From positions 1,108,001 through 1,172,000 of the forward strand of contig CAMRHE010000501.1 of the NCBI GenBank assembly GCA_947044405.1: a stretch of 64,000 nucleotides of DNA, in the 5' to 3' direction. The notes beneath the pieces were generated by a model, which was not told the origin of the DNA, made no database searches, and saw nothing but the letters and a program-made list of their open reading frames with translations. The translations under genes and the position numbers were made by a program. Positions 39,346-50,840 of the stretch are shown here, one piece after another. This DNA comes from Leptodactylus fallax (lineage: Eukaryota > Chordata > Amphibia > Anura > Leptodactylidae). How positions within the stretch are numbered: position 1 is the stretch's first letter; each line of letters begins with the position of its first letter.

Positions 39346-40012
39346 CTTCGGTGTGGTGTCGTATAGCGGTGTTACGCCTCGGTATAGTGCGGTATCGCGG
39401 TGTTACGCCTCGGTATAGTGCGGTATCGTGGTGTTACGCCTCGGTATAGTGCGGTATAGCGGTGTTACGCCTCGGTATAGTGCGATATCACGGTGTTACG
39501 CCTCGGTATAGTGCGGTATCGCGGTGTTACGCCTCGGTATAGTGCGGTATAGCGGTGTTACGCCTCGGTATAGTGCGGTATAGCGGTGTTACGCCTCGGT
39601 ATAGTGCGGTATCGCGGTGTTACGCCTCGGTATAGTGCGGTATCGCGGTGTTACGCCTCGGTATAGTGCGGTATCGCGGTGTTACGCCTCGGTATAGTGC
39701 GGTATCGCGGTGTTACGCCTCGGTATAGTGCGGTATAGCGGTGTTACGCCTCGGTATAGTGCGGTATCGTGGTGTTACGCCTCGGTATAGTGCGGTATAG
39801 CGGTGTTACGCCTCGGTATAGTGCGGTATCGCGGTGTTACGCCTCGGTATAGTGCGGTATAGCGGTGTTACGCCTCGGTATAGTGCGGTATAGCGGTGTT
39901 ACGCCTCGGTATAGTGCGGTATCTCGGTGTTACGCCTCGGTATAGTGCGGTATAGCGGTGTTACACCTCGGTATAGTGCGGTATAGCGGTGTTACGCCTT
40001 GGTATAGTGCTG
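39346..40012 (+). repeat. 31-bp CpG-rich minisatellite
   Basis: About 21 units of 31 bp: CGGTATAGTGCGGTATCGCG then GTGTTACGCCT. The main variable site is TATCGCGG/TATAGCGG/TATCGTGG. It directly abuts the 30-bp array. Confidence 0.96.
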
Positions 40013-40255
40013 TACTCTGTGGCTGAGCAGTTGGAGACGCGGCTGCACCTGATACTTCATCCTCGGAGACGCTGTAATTATTCCCCTCATTACATGTGAC
40101 AAATGCTGGGCCTCGCGTCGCCTCGTCTCAGATACGCGGATAATTAGTTGTCATTACACGTCACTAATTACCGCTAGAACACTTTATTAAAGAGGACAGT
40201 CACATTGTGACCGGGGGAGGGGTAAAGAGATAGCGGACACCGGAACATCTCCCCT
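40013..40255. other. Single-copy island with TAATTA motifs
   Basis: Short unique segment with TAATTATT (40074), GATAATTAG (40139) and CTAATTACC (40165), all homeodomain-type cores. No coding frame. Possible regulatory element. Confidence 0.3.
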
Positions 40256-40905
40256 CACTGCGTCCCGTTCTGCTCTCTGCCCTGCGCCCCTTCCTGCACC
40301 TCGTCCTGCACCCCCGTCCTGTGCCCCATCCTGTGCTCTGCCCTGTGCCCCGTTCTGCGTCCCGTTCTGTGCTCTGTCCTGCGCCTCGTCCTGCGCCCCG
40401 TTTTGTGCTCTGCCTGTGCCCCGTCCTGCACCTCGTCCTGCGCCTCATCCTGTGCTCTGCCCTGCGCCCCGTCCTGCGCCCCTTCCTGCGCCTCGTCCTG
40501 CTCTCTGCCCTGCGCCCCGTTCTGCACCTCGTCCTGCGCCTCGTCCTGTGCTCTGCCCTGCCTCGTCCTGTGCTCTGCCCTGCCTCGTCCTGTCCTGCGC
40601 CTTGTCCTGCTCTCTGCCCTGCTACCCGTCCTGCTCTCTGCCCTGCGCCCCGTCCTGCACCTCGTCCTGCGCCTCGTCCTGTGCTCTGCCCTGCCTCGTC
40701 CTGTGCTCTGCCCTACCTCGTCCTGTGCTCTGCCCTGCCTCGTCCTGTCCTGCTCTCTGCCCTGCTACCCGTCCTGCTCTCTGCCCTGTGCCCCATCCTG
40801 CGCCCTGTCCTGTACTCTGCCCTGCGCCCCATCCTGCGCTTCATCCTGTGCCCCATCCTGTGCTCTGCCCTGCGCCCCTTCCTTCTCCCCGCCCTTCACC
40901 CCGTC
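40256..40905 (+). repeat. CT/GC-rich degenerate minisatellite
   Basis: Tandem modules of about 12 bp such as CGTCCTGCGCCT and TCTGCCCTGCGCCC, arranged in longer irregular units of roughly 36 bp and more. Long Cys/Pro/Ala/Leu-rich open frames in three plus-strand frames are artefacts. Confidence 0.9.
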
Positions 40906-41519
40906 CTTGTGCCCGCCTCACCTTCCCGCCATCTTCTTCCCTGACTGTTTTCTTTGTCACTTGCACGTCCTCGATGCTCCGGAAAGGTTAATTTCATGTA
41001 AATTCTGGGATTTTCTGCGCCAGAAGACGAGGACTCTGGAATATTAATTTATCAGGGCTGAGACTAATTGCATAATAATGATGTTTTCGGCTTCAGCGTC
41101 GTCGTCTGTCGAGAGGCAGATTTAGTGAGGAACGGCGCGGTTCAGTATTTAATTCTGTAAACAGATTGTGGCACCGATCCAGAAAATATTAACCCCCCCC
41201 CCCCGTGGGTGTGCGGGCGCCATATATATATATATCATACATTAGTCTGCGCCCTACAACCCCTGCGGCGATGGCCTGAACTACTAACCTGCTCATACTG
41301 AGATACTGATTTTTGAATAGAATTCCAGATCAACAATGAAAACTGACACAGAGAGCAGCAGAGCAGAAGGAACGTACAGATCTGTAAACCATTCTATGTC
41401 TATAGAAAGCTGGGTGATTCCATGTAGGAGGACATAAAGCCTGTCCAGGGGCCCCTGGTGATTACCTGCAGGTAGTGGGTGGAGACTGTTCATGCTCTGC
41501 CCCTGCTCTGGGGTCACTA
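40906..41519. other. Single-copy island, candidate regulatory DNA, with microsatellites
   Basis: AT-rich unique sequence with TTAATTTCATG, ATTAATTTATC, ACTAATTGCATAATAATG (41070 onward) and TATTTAATTCTG, then a C-run at about 41194-41206 and (TA)n at 41222-41234. The first part resembles a developmental enhancer in motif content. No coding frame. Confidence 0.35.
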
Positions 41520-41521
41520 TA

Positions 41522-43069
41522 CAGTGGATACGGAAAGTATTCAGACCCCTGAGCATTTTTCCCTCTTCGTTTCATTGCAGCCATTTGCTAAAAGCAAAAC
41601 AGTTCCTTTTATTCCTCAGTAATGTACACTCCGCTCCCCATCCTGACAGAAAAATACTGAAATGTAGATATTTTTGCAAATTTATTAAGAGAGAAAACCT
41701 GCAATCTCCCATGGCCATAAGTATTCGGAGCCTTTGCTGTGACCCTCATATATAACTCACTGCTGTCCATTTCCTTCTGATCCTCCTTGAGATGGTTCTA
41801 CTCCTTCATTGGGGTCCAGCTGTGTGTAATTAAACTGATTGGACTTGATTAGGAGCGGCGCACACCTGTCTATATAAGACCTCACAGCTCACACTGCATG
41901 TCAGAGCAAATGAGAATCAGGAGGTCAAAGGAACTGCCCAAGGAGCTCAGAGACAGAATTGTGGCAAGGCACAGATCTGGCCAAGGTTCCTAAGAGCACA
42001 GCGGCCTCCATAATCCTTACATGGAAGAAGTTTGGGACGAGCAGAACTCTTCCTAGACCCGGCCGTCCAGCCAAACTGAGCAATGGTGGGAGAAGAGCCT
42101 TGGTGAGAGGTAAAGAAGAAGCCAAAGATGACTGTGGCCGAGCTCCAGAGATGCAGTAGGGAGATGGGAGAAAGTTCCACAAAGTCACTATCACTGCAGC
42201 CTCCACCAGTCGGGGCTTTATGGCAGAGGGGCCCGAAGGAAGCCTCTCCTCAGTGCAAGACATAGGAAAGCCAAAAAACACATGAAGGACTCCCAGACTA
42301 TGAGAAATAAGATTCTCTGCTCTGAGGAGACCAAGATGGAACTTTCTGGTGTTAATTCTAAGCGGTCTGTGTGGAGAAAACCAGGCCCTGCTCATCACCT
42401 GCCCAATACAATCCCAACAGTGAGACATGGCGGTGGCAGCATCATGCTATGGGGGACAGGACGACTGGGTGCAACTGAAGGAAAGATGGATGCGGCCAAG
42501 TACAGAGAGATCCTGGAAGAAAACCTCTGCTAGAGTGCTCCGGACCTCAGACTGGGCCGAAGGTTCCAACAAGACAATGACCCTAAGCACACAGCTAAAA
42601 TAACAAAGGAACAACTCTGTGACCATTCCTGACTGGCCCAGCCAGAGCCCGGACCTCAACCCAACTGAGCATCTCTGGAGAGACCTGAAAATGGCTCCAC
42701 CAACGTTCACCATCCAACCTGACGGAACTGGAGAGGATCTGCAAGGAAGAATGGCCGAGGATCCCCAAATCCAGATGTGAGAAACTTGTATCATTCCCAA
42801 GAAGACTCCTGGCTGTACTAGCGCAGAAGGAAGCGGCTTCTACTCAGTACTGAGCAAAGGCTCCGAATACTTATGGCCAGGGGAGATTGCAGGGTTTCTT
42901 TTTTAATAAATTTGCAAAAATATCTACATTTCTGTATTTTTCTGTCAGGATGGGGAGCGGAGTGTACATTACTGAGGAATAAAAGGAACTGTTCTGCTTT
43001 TAGCAAATGGCTGCAATGAAACAAAGAGTGAAAAATGTAAAGGGGTCTGAATACTTTCCACACCCACTG
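41522..43069 (+). mobile_element. Tc1-like transposon, full length, inactive
   Basis: Ends CAGTGGATACGGAAAGTATT (left) and its near-perfect complement (right) are flanked by TA at 41520-41521 and 43070-43071. The inverted repeats extend about 215 bp inward. Length, about 1.55 kb, is typical of intact Tc1 elements. The single transposase gene inside is broken. Confidence 0.93.
41898..42850 (+). pseudogene. Tc1 transposase pseudogene
   Basis: It begins MSEQMRIRRSKELPKEL at the ATG 41898. The DNA-binding part follows in another frame (VPKSTAASIILTWKKFG and GRPAKLS). The catalytic domain is in pieces: SEETKMEL where SDETK is expected, [44 protein letters not shown] and WPSQSPDLNPTEHLW. Stops and frameshifts occur at several places. 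The first catalytic Asp is replaced by Glu; the second Asp and the Glu of the DD34E triad remain. Confidence 0.9.
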
Positions 43070-43071
43070 TA

Positions 43072-43519
43072 TAGCGGCTTCATAGGCAGTGGTCACAGTC
43101 ACAACCTTCATATTTTATGTGGTCATTACTATCATGGCTGCCTTAAAACCATAGAATGATCATCCAGATGATGGGAGTAGTAGTACTCCTCTCCCGTCTC
43201 ACAGATGGATTTCCATACTCATTTCCACTGCTAATTTTAACCCATGACCGCGTCGTCCATCAGCGCTCCGTCCTGCTGCGATGAGAGCGATAAACACGAC
43301 CGAACTAAGAGATCTGCACTGAGAGCCGAGAGGAATAATCACCCCCCTCATCCACACTGACACCGATGAGACTCCGCACTGTCTGACCGCTGAGCTACAC
43401 TATACACAGTATCAGCTGCAGGAATATTCTATATAATGTGCAAGATGTCTCCTGCCCATCACTAGCCAGAGGGTGCGCTGAAACAAAGTAACAAACACTC
43501 AATTATAATAAAGCTCTAG
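43072..43519. other. Unique spacer before satellite array 2
   Basis: Single-copy sequence without recognisable genes. GCCAGAGGGTGCGCTG near 43465 is a weak CTCF-like match. Confidence 0.4.
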
Positions 43520-46500
43520 AGGATAAGTAATGTAATGTATGTACACAGTGACCGCACCAGCAGAATAGTGAGCGCAGCTCTGGAGTATAATACAGGATAA
43601 GTAATGTAATGTATGTACACAGTGACTGCACCAGCAGAATAGTGAGCGCAGCTCTGGGGTATAATACAGGATAAGTAATGTAATGTATGTACACAGTGAC
43701 TGTACCAGCAGAATAGTGAGTGCAGCTCTGGAGTATAATACAGGATGTAACTCAGGATCAGTACAGGATAAGTAATGTAATGTATGTACACAGTGACTGC
43801 ACCAGCAGAATAGTGAGCGCAGCTCTGGAGTATAATACAGGATGTAACTCAGGATCAGTACAGGATAAGTAATGTAATGTATGTACACAGTGACTGCACC
43901 AGCAGAATAGTGAGCGCAGCTCTGGAGTATAATACAGGATGTAACTCAGGATCAGTACAGGACACGTAATGTAATGTATGTACACAGTGACTGCACCAGC
44001 AGAATAGTGAGCGCAGCTCTGGAGTATAATACAGGATGTAACTCAGGATCAGTACAGGATAAGTAATGTAATGTATGTACACAGTGACTGTACCAGCAGA
44101 ATAGTGAGCGCAGCTCTGGAGTATAATACAGGATAAGTAATGTAATGTATGTACACAGTGACTGCACCAGCAGAATAGTGAGCGCAGCTCTGGAGTATAA
44201 TACAGGATAAGTAATGTAATGTATGTACACAGTGACTGCACCAGCAGATTAGTGAGTGCAGCTCTGGAGTATAATACAGGATGTAACTCAGGATCAGTAC
44301 AGGATAAGTAATGTAATGTATGTACACAGTGACTGCACCAGCAGAATAGTGAGCGCAGCTCTGGAGTATAATACAGGATAAGTAATGTAATGTATGTACA
44401 CAGTGACTGCACCAGCAGAATAGTGAGCGCAGCTCTGGAGTATAATACAGGATAAGTAATGTAATGTATGTACACAGTGACTGCACCAGCAGAATAGTGA
44501 GTGCAGCTCTGGAGTATAATACAGGATAAGTAATGTAATGTATGTACACAGTGACTGCACCAGCAGAATAGTGAGCGCAGCTCTGGTGTATAATACAGGA
44601 TAAGTAATGTAATGTATGTACACAGTGACTGTACCAGCAGAATAGTGAGCGTAGCTCTGGAGTATAATACAGGATAAGTAATGTAATGTATGTACACAGT
44701 GACTGCACCAGCAGAATAGTGAGTGCAGCTCTGGAGTATAATACAGGATGTAACTCAGGATCAGTACAGGATAAGTAATGTAATGTATGTACACAGTGAC
44801 TGTACCAGCAGAATAGTGAGCGTAGCTCTGGAGTATAATACAGGATAAGTAATGTAATGTATGTACACAGTGACTGCACCAGCAGAATAGTGAGCACAGC
44901 TCTGGAGTATAATCCAGGATAAGTAATGTAATGTATGTACACAGTGACTGCACCAGCAGAATAGTGAGCACAGCTCTGGAGTATAATACAGGATAAGTAA
45001 TGTAATGTATGTACACAGTGACTGCACCAGCAGAATAGTGAGCACAGCTCTGGAGTATAATCCAGGATAAGTAATGTAATGTATGTACACAGTGACTGCA
45101 CCAGCAGAATAGTGAGTGCAGCTCTGGAGTATAATACAGGATGTAACTCAGGATCAGTACAGGATAAGTAATGTAATGTATGTACACAGTGACTGTACCA
45201 GCAGAATAGTGAGCGCAGCTCTGGAGTATAATACAGGATAAGTAATGTAATGTATGTACACAGTGACTGCACCAGCAGAATAGTGAGTGCAGCTCTGGAG
45301 TATAATACAGGATGTAACTCAGGATCAGTACAGGATAAGTAATGTAATGTATGTACACAGTGACTGTACCAGCAGAATAGTGAGTGCAGCTCTGGAGTAT
45401 AATACAGGATAAGTAATGTAATGTATGTACACAGTGACTGCACCAGCAGAATAGTGAGCACAGCTCTGGAGTATAATACAGGATAAGTAATGTAATGTAT
45501 GTACACAGTGACTGCACCAGCAGAATAGTGAGCACAGCTCTGGAGTATAATACAGGATAAGTAATGTAATGTATGTACACAGTGACTGCACCAGCAGAAT
45601 AGTGAGCACAGCTCTGGAGTATAATACAGGATAAGTAATGTAATGTATGTACACAGTGACTGCACCAGCAGAATAGTGAGTGCAGCTCTGGAGTATAATA
45701 CAGGATGTAACTCAGGATCAGTACAGGATAAGTAATGTAATGTATGTACACAGTGACTGTACCAGCAGAATAGTGAGCGCAGCTCTGGAGTATAATACAG
45801 GATAAGTAATGTAATGTATGTACACAGTGACTGTACCAGCAGAATAGTGAGCGCAGCTCTGGAGTATAATACAGGATGTAACTCAGGATCAGTACAGGAT
45901 AAGTAATGTAATGTATGTACACAGTGACTGTACCAGAAGAATAGTGAGCGCAGCTCTGCAGTATAATACAGGATGTAACTCAGGATCAGTACAGGATAAG
46001 TAATGTAATGTATGTACACAGTGACTGTACCAGCAGAATAGTGAGCACAGCTCTGGAGTATAATACAGGATAAGTAATGTAATGTATGTACACAGTGACT
46101 GTACCAGCAGAATAGTGAGCGCAGCTCTGGAGTATAATACAGGATAATTAATGTAATGTATGTACACAGTGACTGCACCAGCAGAATAGTGAGTGCAGCT
46201 CTGGAGTATAATACAGGATGTAACTCAGGATCAGTACAGGATAAGTAATGTAATGTATGTACACAGTGACTGTACCAGCAGAATAGTGAGTGCAGCTCTG
46301 GAGTATAATACAGGATAAGTAATGTAATGTATGTACACAGTGACTGTACCAGCAGAATAGTGAGCGCAGCTCTGGAGTATAATACAGGATAAGTAATGTA
46401 ATGTATGTACATAGTGACTGTACCAGCAGAATAGTGAACGCAGCTCTGGAGTATAATACAGGATAAGTAATGTAATGTATGTACACAGTGACTGTACCAG

Positions 46501-46569
46501 CAGAATAGTGAGTGCAGCTCTGGAGTATAATACAGGATGTAGCTCAGAATCAGCACAGGATATATAATG
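43520..46569 (+). repeat. Satellite array 2, 74/97-bp units, same orientation as array 1
   Basis: About 37 units of the same 74/97-bp family as the intron-1 array (GATAAGTAATGTAATG, ACAGTGACTGCACCAGC, AGCGCAGCTCTGGAG). Units here favour the TGCACC and AGCACAG variants. The last unit is degenerate (AGCTCAGAATCAGCACAGG). The minus strand is open for 859 codons, again an artefact. Confidence 0.96.
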
Positions 46570-46902
46570 GGATTGTATATAAGCTTGCTGTGTGATATTA
46601 GGGGGTAGTTATTTTCGGGGTCTGTCATTACGTGATATAAATATTGGCAGTGGAGTTGCTGGTAATGTAGACCTCATTTTGTAGATGTGATCCTGTTGTA
46701 TTGCTGGAGCTATAAATCCTGTTGCTTGTTTTTCGTTTCTCGGTGTTAATTGCTTCCATGCTGAGCTCTATTGCTAAAGTGCTGCGGAGAGAAAGCAGCC
46801 ATGAAAGAAACGGACCGCGTTGTTGCCCAAGGTGCTTGCTCTGTGCACTGCTAGCCGGAGGCACTTAGGTTTATTCTACCCTAAACTACTCCTGTAAACC
46901 AC
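46570..46902. other. Unique spacer
   Basis: Single-copy sequence between satellite array 2 and the GATA array. No gene or regulatory motif that I would defend. Confidence 0.4.
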
Positions 46903-46954
46903 ATCTATTTATCTATCTATCTCATATCTATCTATCTCATATCTATCTATCTCA

Positions 46955-47003
<49 letters not shown>

Positions 47004-47678
47004 CATATCTATCTATCTCATATCTATCTCATATCTATCTATCTCATATCTATCTATCTATCTATCTATCTCATATCTATTTCATATCTATCTATCTATC
47101 TATCTATCTATCTCATATCTATCTATCTATCTATCTATCTCATATCTATCTATCTCATATCTATCTATCTATCTCATATCTATCTATCTCATATCTATCT
47201 ATCTATCTATCTCATATCTATCTATCTATCTCATATCTATCTATCTCATATCTATCTATCTATCTCATATCTATCTATCTCATATCTATCTATCTATCTC
47301 ATATCTATCTATCTATCTCATATCTATCTCATATCTATCTCATATCTATCTATCTCATATCTATCTATCTATCTATCTCATATCTATCTATCTATCTCAT
47401 ATCTATCTATCTATCTATCTATCTCATATCTATCTCATATCTATCTATCTCATATCTATCTATCTATCTCATATCTATCTATCTCATATCTATCTATCTA
47501 TCTCATATCTATCTATCTCATATCTATCTATCTCATATCTATCTATCTATCTCATATCTATCTATCTGATATCTATCTATCTATCTATCTCATATCTATC
47601 TCATATCTATCTATCTCATATCTATCTATCTCATATCTATCTATCTCATATCTATCTCATATCTATCTATCTATCTCA

Positions 47679-47713
<35 letters not shown>

Positions 47714-47937
47714 AATATATCTATCTATCTATCTATCTATCTCATATCTATCTATCTATCTCATATATATCTATCTCATATCTATCTCATATCTATCTAT
47801 CTATCTATCTCATATCTATCTCATATCTATCTATCTCATATCTATCTCATATCTATCTATCTATCTCATATCTATCTATCTATCTATCTATCTCATATCT
47901 ATCTATCTATAATATATCTATCTATCTATCTATCTCA

Positions 47938-47976
<39 letters not shown>

Positions 47977-48766
47977 GTATCTATAATATATCTATCTATC
48001 TCATATCTATCTATCTATCTATCTATCTATCTCATATCTATCTCATATCTATCTATCTATCTCATATCTATCTATCTATCTATCTATCTATCTCATATCT
48101 ATCTATCTATCTATCTCATATCTATCTATCTATAATATATCTATCTATCTATCTATCTCATATCTATCTATCTATCTATCTCATATCTATCTATCTATCT
48201 ATCTCATATCTATCTATCTATCTATCTATCTCATATCTATCTATCTATAATATATCTATCTATCTATCTCATATCTATCTATCTCATATATATCTATCTC
48301 ATATCTATCTATCTATCTCATATCTATCTCATATCTATCTATCTATCTATCTCATATCTATCTATCTATCTATCTATCTATCTCATATCTATCTATCTAT
48401 CTCATATCTATCTATCTATCTATCTATCTCATATCTATCTATCTATCTATCTCATATCTATCTATCTCATATCTATCTATCTCATATCTATCTATCTATC
48501 TATCTATCTATCTCATATCTATCTATCTATCTCATATCTATCTCATATCTATCTCATATCTATCTCATATCTATCTATCTATCTCATATCTATCTATCTA
48601 TCTATCTCATATCTATCTATCTCATATCTATCTCATATCTATCTCATATCTATCTATCTCATATCTATCTATCTATCTCATATCTATCTATCTATCTATC
48701 TCCTATCTATCTCCTATCTATCTCATATCTATCTCATATCTATCTATCTCATATCTATCTATCTCA

Positions 48767-48803
<37 letters not shown>

Positions 48804-49161
48804 CATATCTATCTATCTCATATCTATCTATCTATCTATATATCTATCTATCTCATATCTATCTATCTATCTATCTATCTCATATCTATCTATCTATCTC
48901 ATATCTATCTATCTATCTATCTATCTCATATCTATCTATCTATCTCATATCTATCTATCTATCTATCTATCTCATATCTATCTATCTCATATCTATCTAT
49001 CTATCTATCTATCTCATATCTATCTATCTATCTATCTATCTATCTCATATCTATCTATCTATCTATCTCATATCTATCTATCTCATATCTATCTATCTAT
49101 CTATCTATCTCATATCTATCTATCTATCTATCTCATATCTATCTATCTCATATCTATCTCA

Positions 49162-49210
<49 letters not shown>

Positions 49211-49254
49211 CATATCTATCTATCTATCTATCTATCTCATATCTATCTATCTCA

Positions 49255-49299
<45 letters not shown>

Positions 49300-49369
49300 C
49301 ATATCTATCTCATATCTATCTATCTCATATCTATCTATCTATCTCATATCTATCTATCTATCTATCTCA

Positions 49370-49402
<33 letters not shown>

Positions 49403-49778
49403 CATATCTATCTATCTATAATATATCTATCTATCTATCTATCTCATATCTATCTATCTCATATATATCTATCTCATATCTATCTATCTATCTCATATCT
49501 ACCTATCTCATATCTATCTCATATCTATCTATCTCATATCTATCTATCTCATATCTATCTATCTATCTCATATCTATCTATCTATCTATCTCATATCTAT
49601 CTATCTCATATCTATCTATCTCATATCTATCTCATATCTATCTATCTCATATCTATCTATCTCATATCTATCTATCTATCTCATATCTATCTATCTATCT
49701 CATATCTATCTATCTATCTATATATCTATCTATCTCATATCTATCTATCTATCTATCTCATATCTATCTATCTATCTC

Positions 49779-49824
<46 letters not shown>

Positions 49825-49890
49825 CATATCTATCTATCTCATATCTATCTATCTCATATCTATCTATCTCATATCTATCTATCTATCTCA

Positions 49891-49935
<45 letters not shown>

Positions 49936-49951
49936 CATATCTATCTATCTC
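46903..49951. repeat. TATC/GATA tetranucleotide array, 3 kb
   Basis: Runs of (CTAT)2-10 interrupted at short intervals by CTCATAT, with rare AATATAT and CTCCTAT variants. The minus strand is (GATA)n with ATATGAG interruptions. Such length is exceptional for a tetranucleotide repeat. No open frame. Confidence 0.97.
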
Positions 49952-50840
49952 TCTTTTTATCTTTCTGTCTGTTCTTCATATATAAATCTCTGACATCTTC
50001 TCCTGACTTTGATAATAATTTTCTGCCAGCCAATCAGATTGCAGTATTGCTCAGGCTCCTCGTGTGATTGGCGGTGGTGTCCGGTGGGCGGAGTCTAGCT
50101 GGCGCTGTCTGTGGTAACTGTAACATTGTGGACAACACTAATGGAGATTTCCTGTCATAAAAACATCAATTTTAACAAAGTGTCATCTGCGGCTACAATA
50201 ACCACCTAATTTACATATGCAAATAAGCTGCTGCCACCTGACACTCTGTGATGAGCAAATGTAGAACATGTAGAGTTGTCAGACACTGCCTGGGGGGAGG
50301 GGGGTTAGCAGCATCAGCGCAATAAACCTCAAAACCTGCAAACCGGTGCATGAAGAGAATGCCAGAACTACAGTGCGCACTGACACACTATAGAATTCAC
50401 TGATATGATGCAGGGAGCAGGGAAATGCAGCTTAATAATTCAGATGATCTGTCATTCAGAGTCTGTGGAAAGCTGGGTCATGCACACATCCATGTTTAAT
50501 TTATCCTTCGGTTCTGTTTTGTTGGCCGGGCTTAGGACTCCCGGTGGCGCCGTCTCCAGGGCGCACATCATGCGGCGCGCAGGTTGGCAGGTTTGCGTTT
50601 ATTGCTGCAGCCATTTTGCGCTTCTCTCCAGACAAGTGTCTGCTGATCATTGGCCGTACGTGAGCGGAATAAATCCTGGAAGTCAGGAAGATCCACAACT
50701 GTGCAGAAGAACGTTTCCAGATGGAAATGTTACAGCACCGGATATGTTCTGCTACAGGAGTTATATCTGCAATTACACCAGCGCTACAACCTGCCCGCCA
50801 CGTCACACTGCACTCCAGGGAGCGGAGACTATGTCACTTC
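49952..50840. other. Single-copy island with Oct and Sox motifs and a CpG-rich stretch
   Basis: Unique DNA. AACAAAG (50174-50180) and a perfect octamer ATGCAAAT (50217-50224) lie 36 bp apart, followed by GCCACCTGACAC. At 50540-50680 is a CpG-richer stretch with GCAGCCATTTTGCG (YY1-like) and GGCCGTACGTGAGCG. This could be a small promoter or enhancer, but no exon was recognised. Confidence 0.35.
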
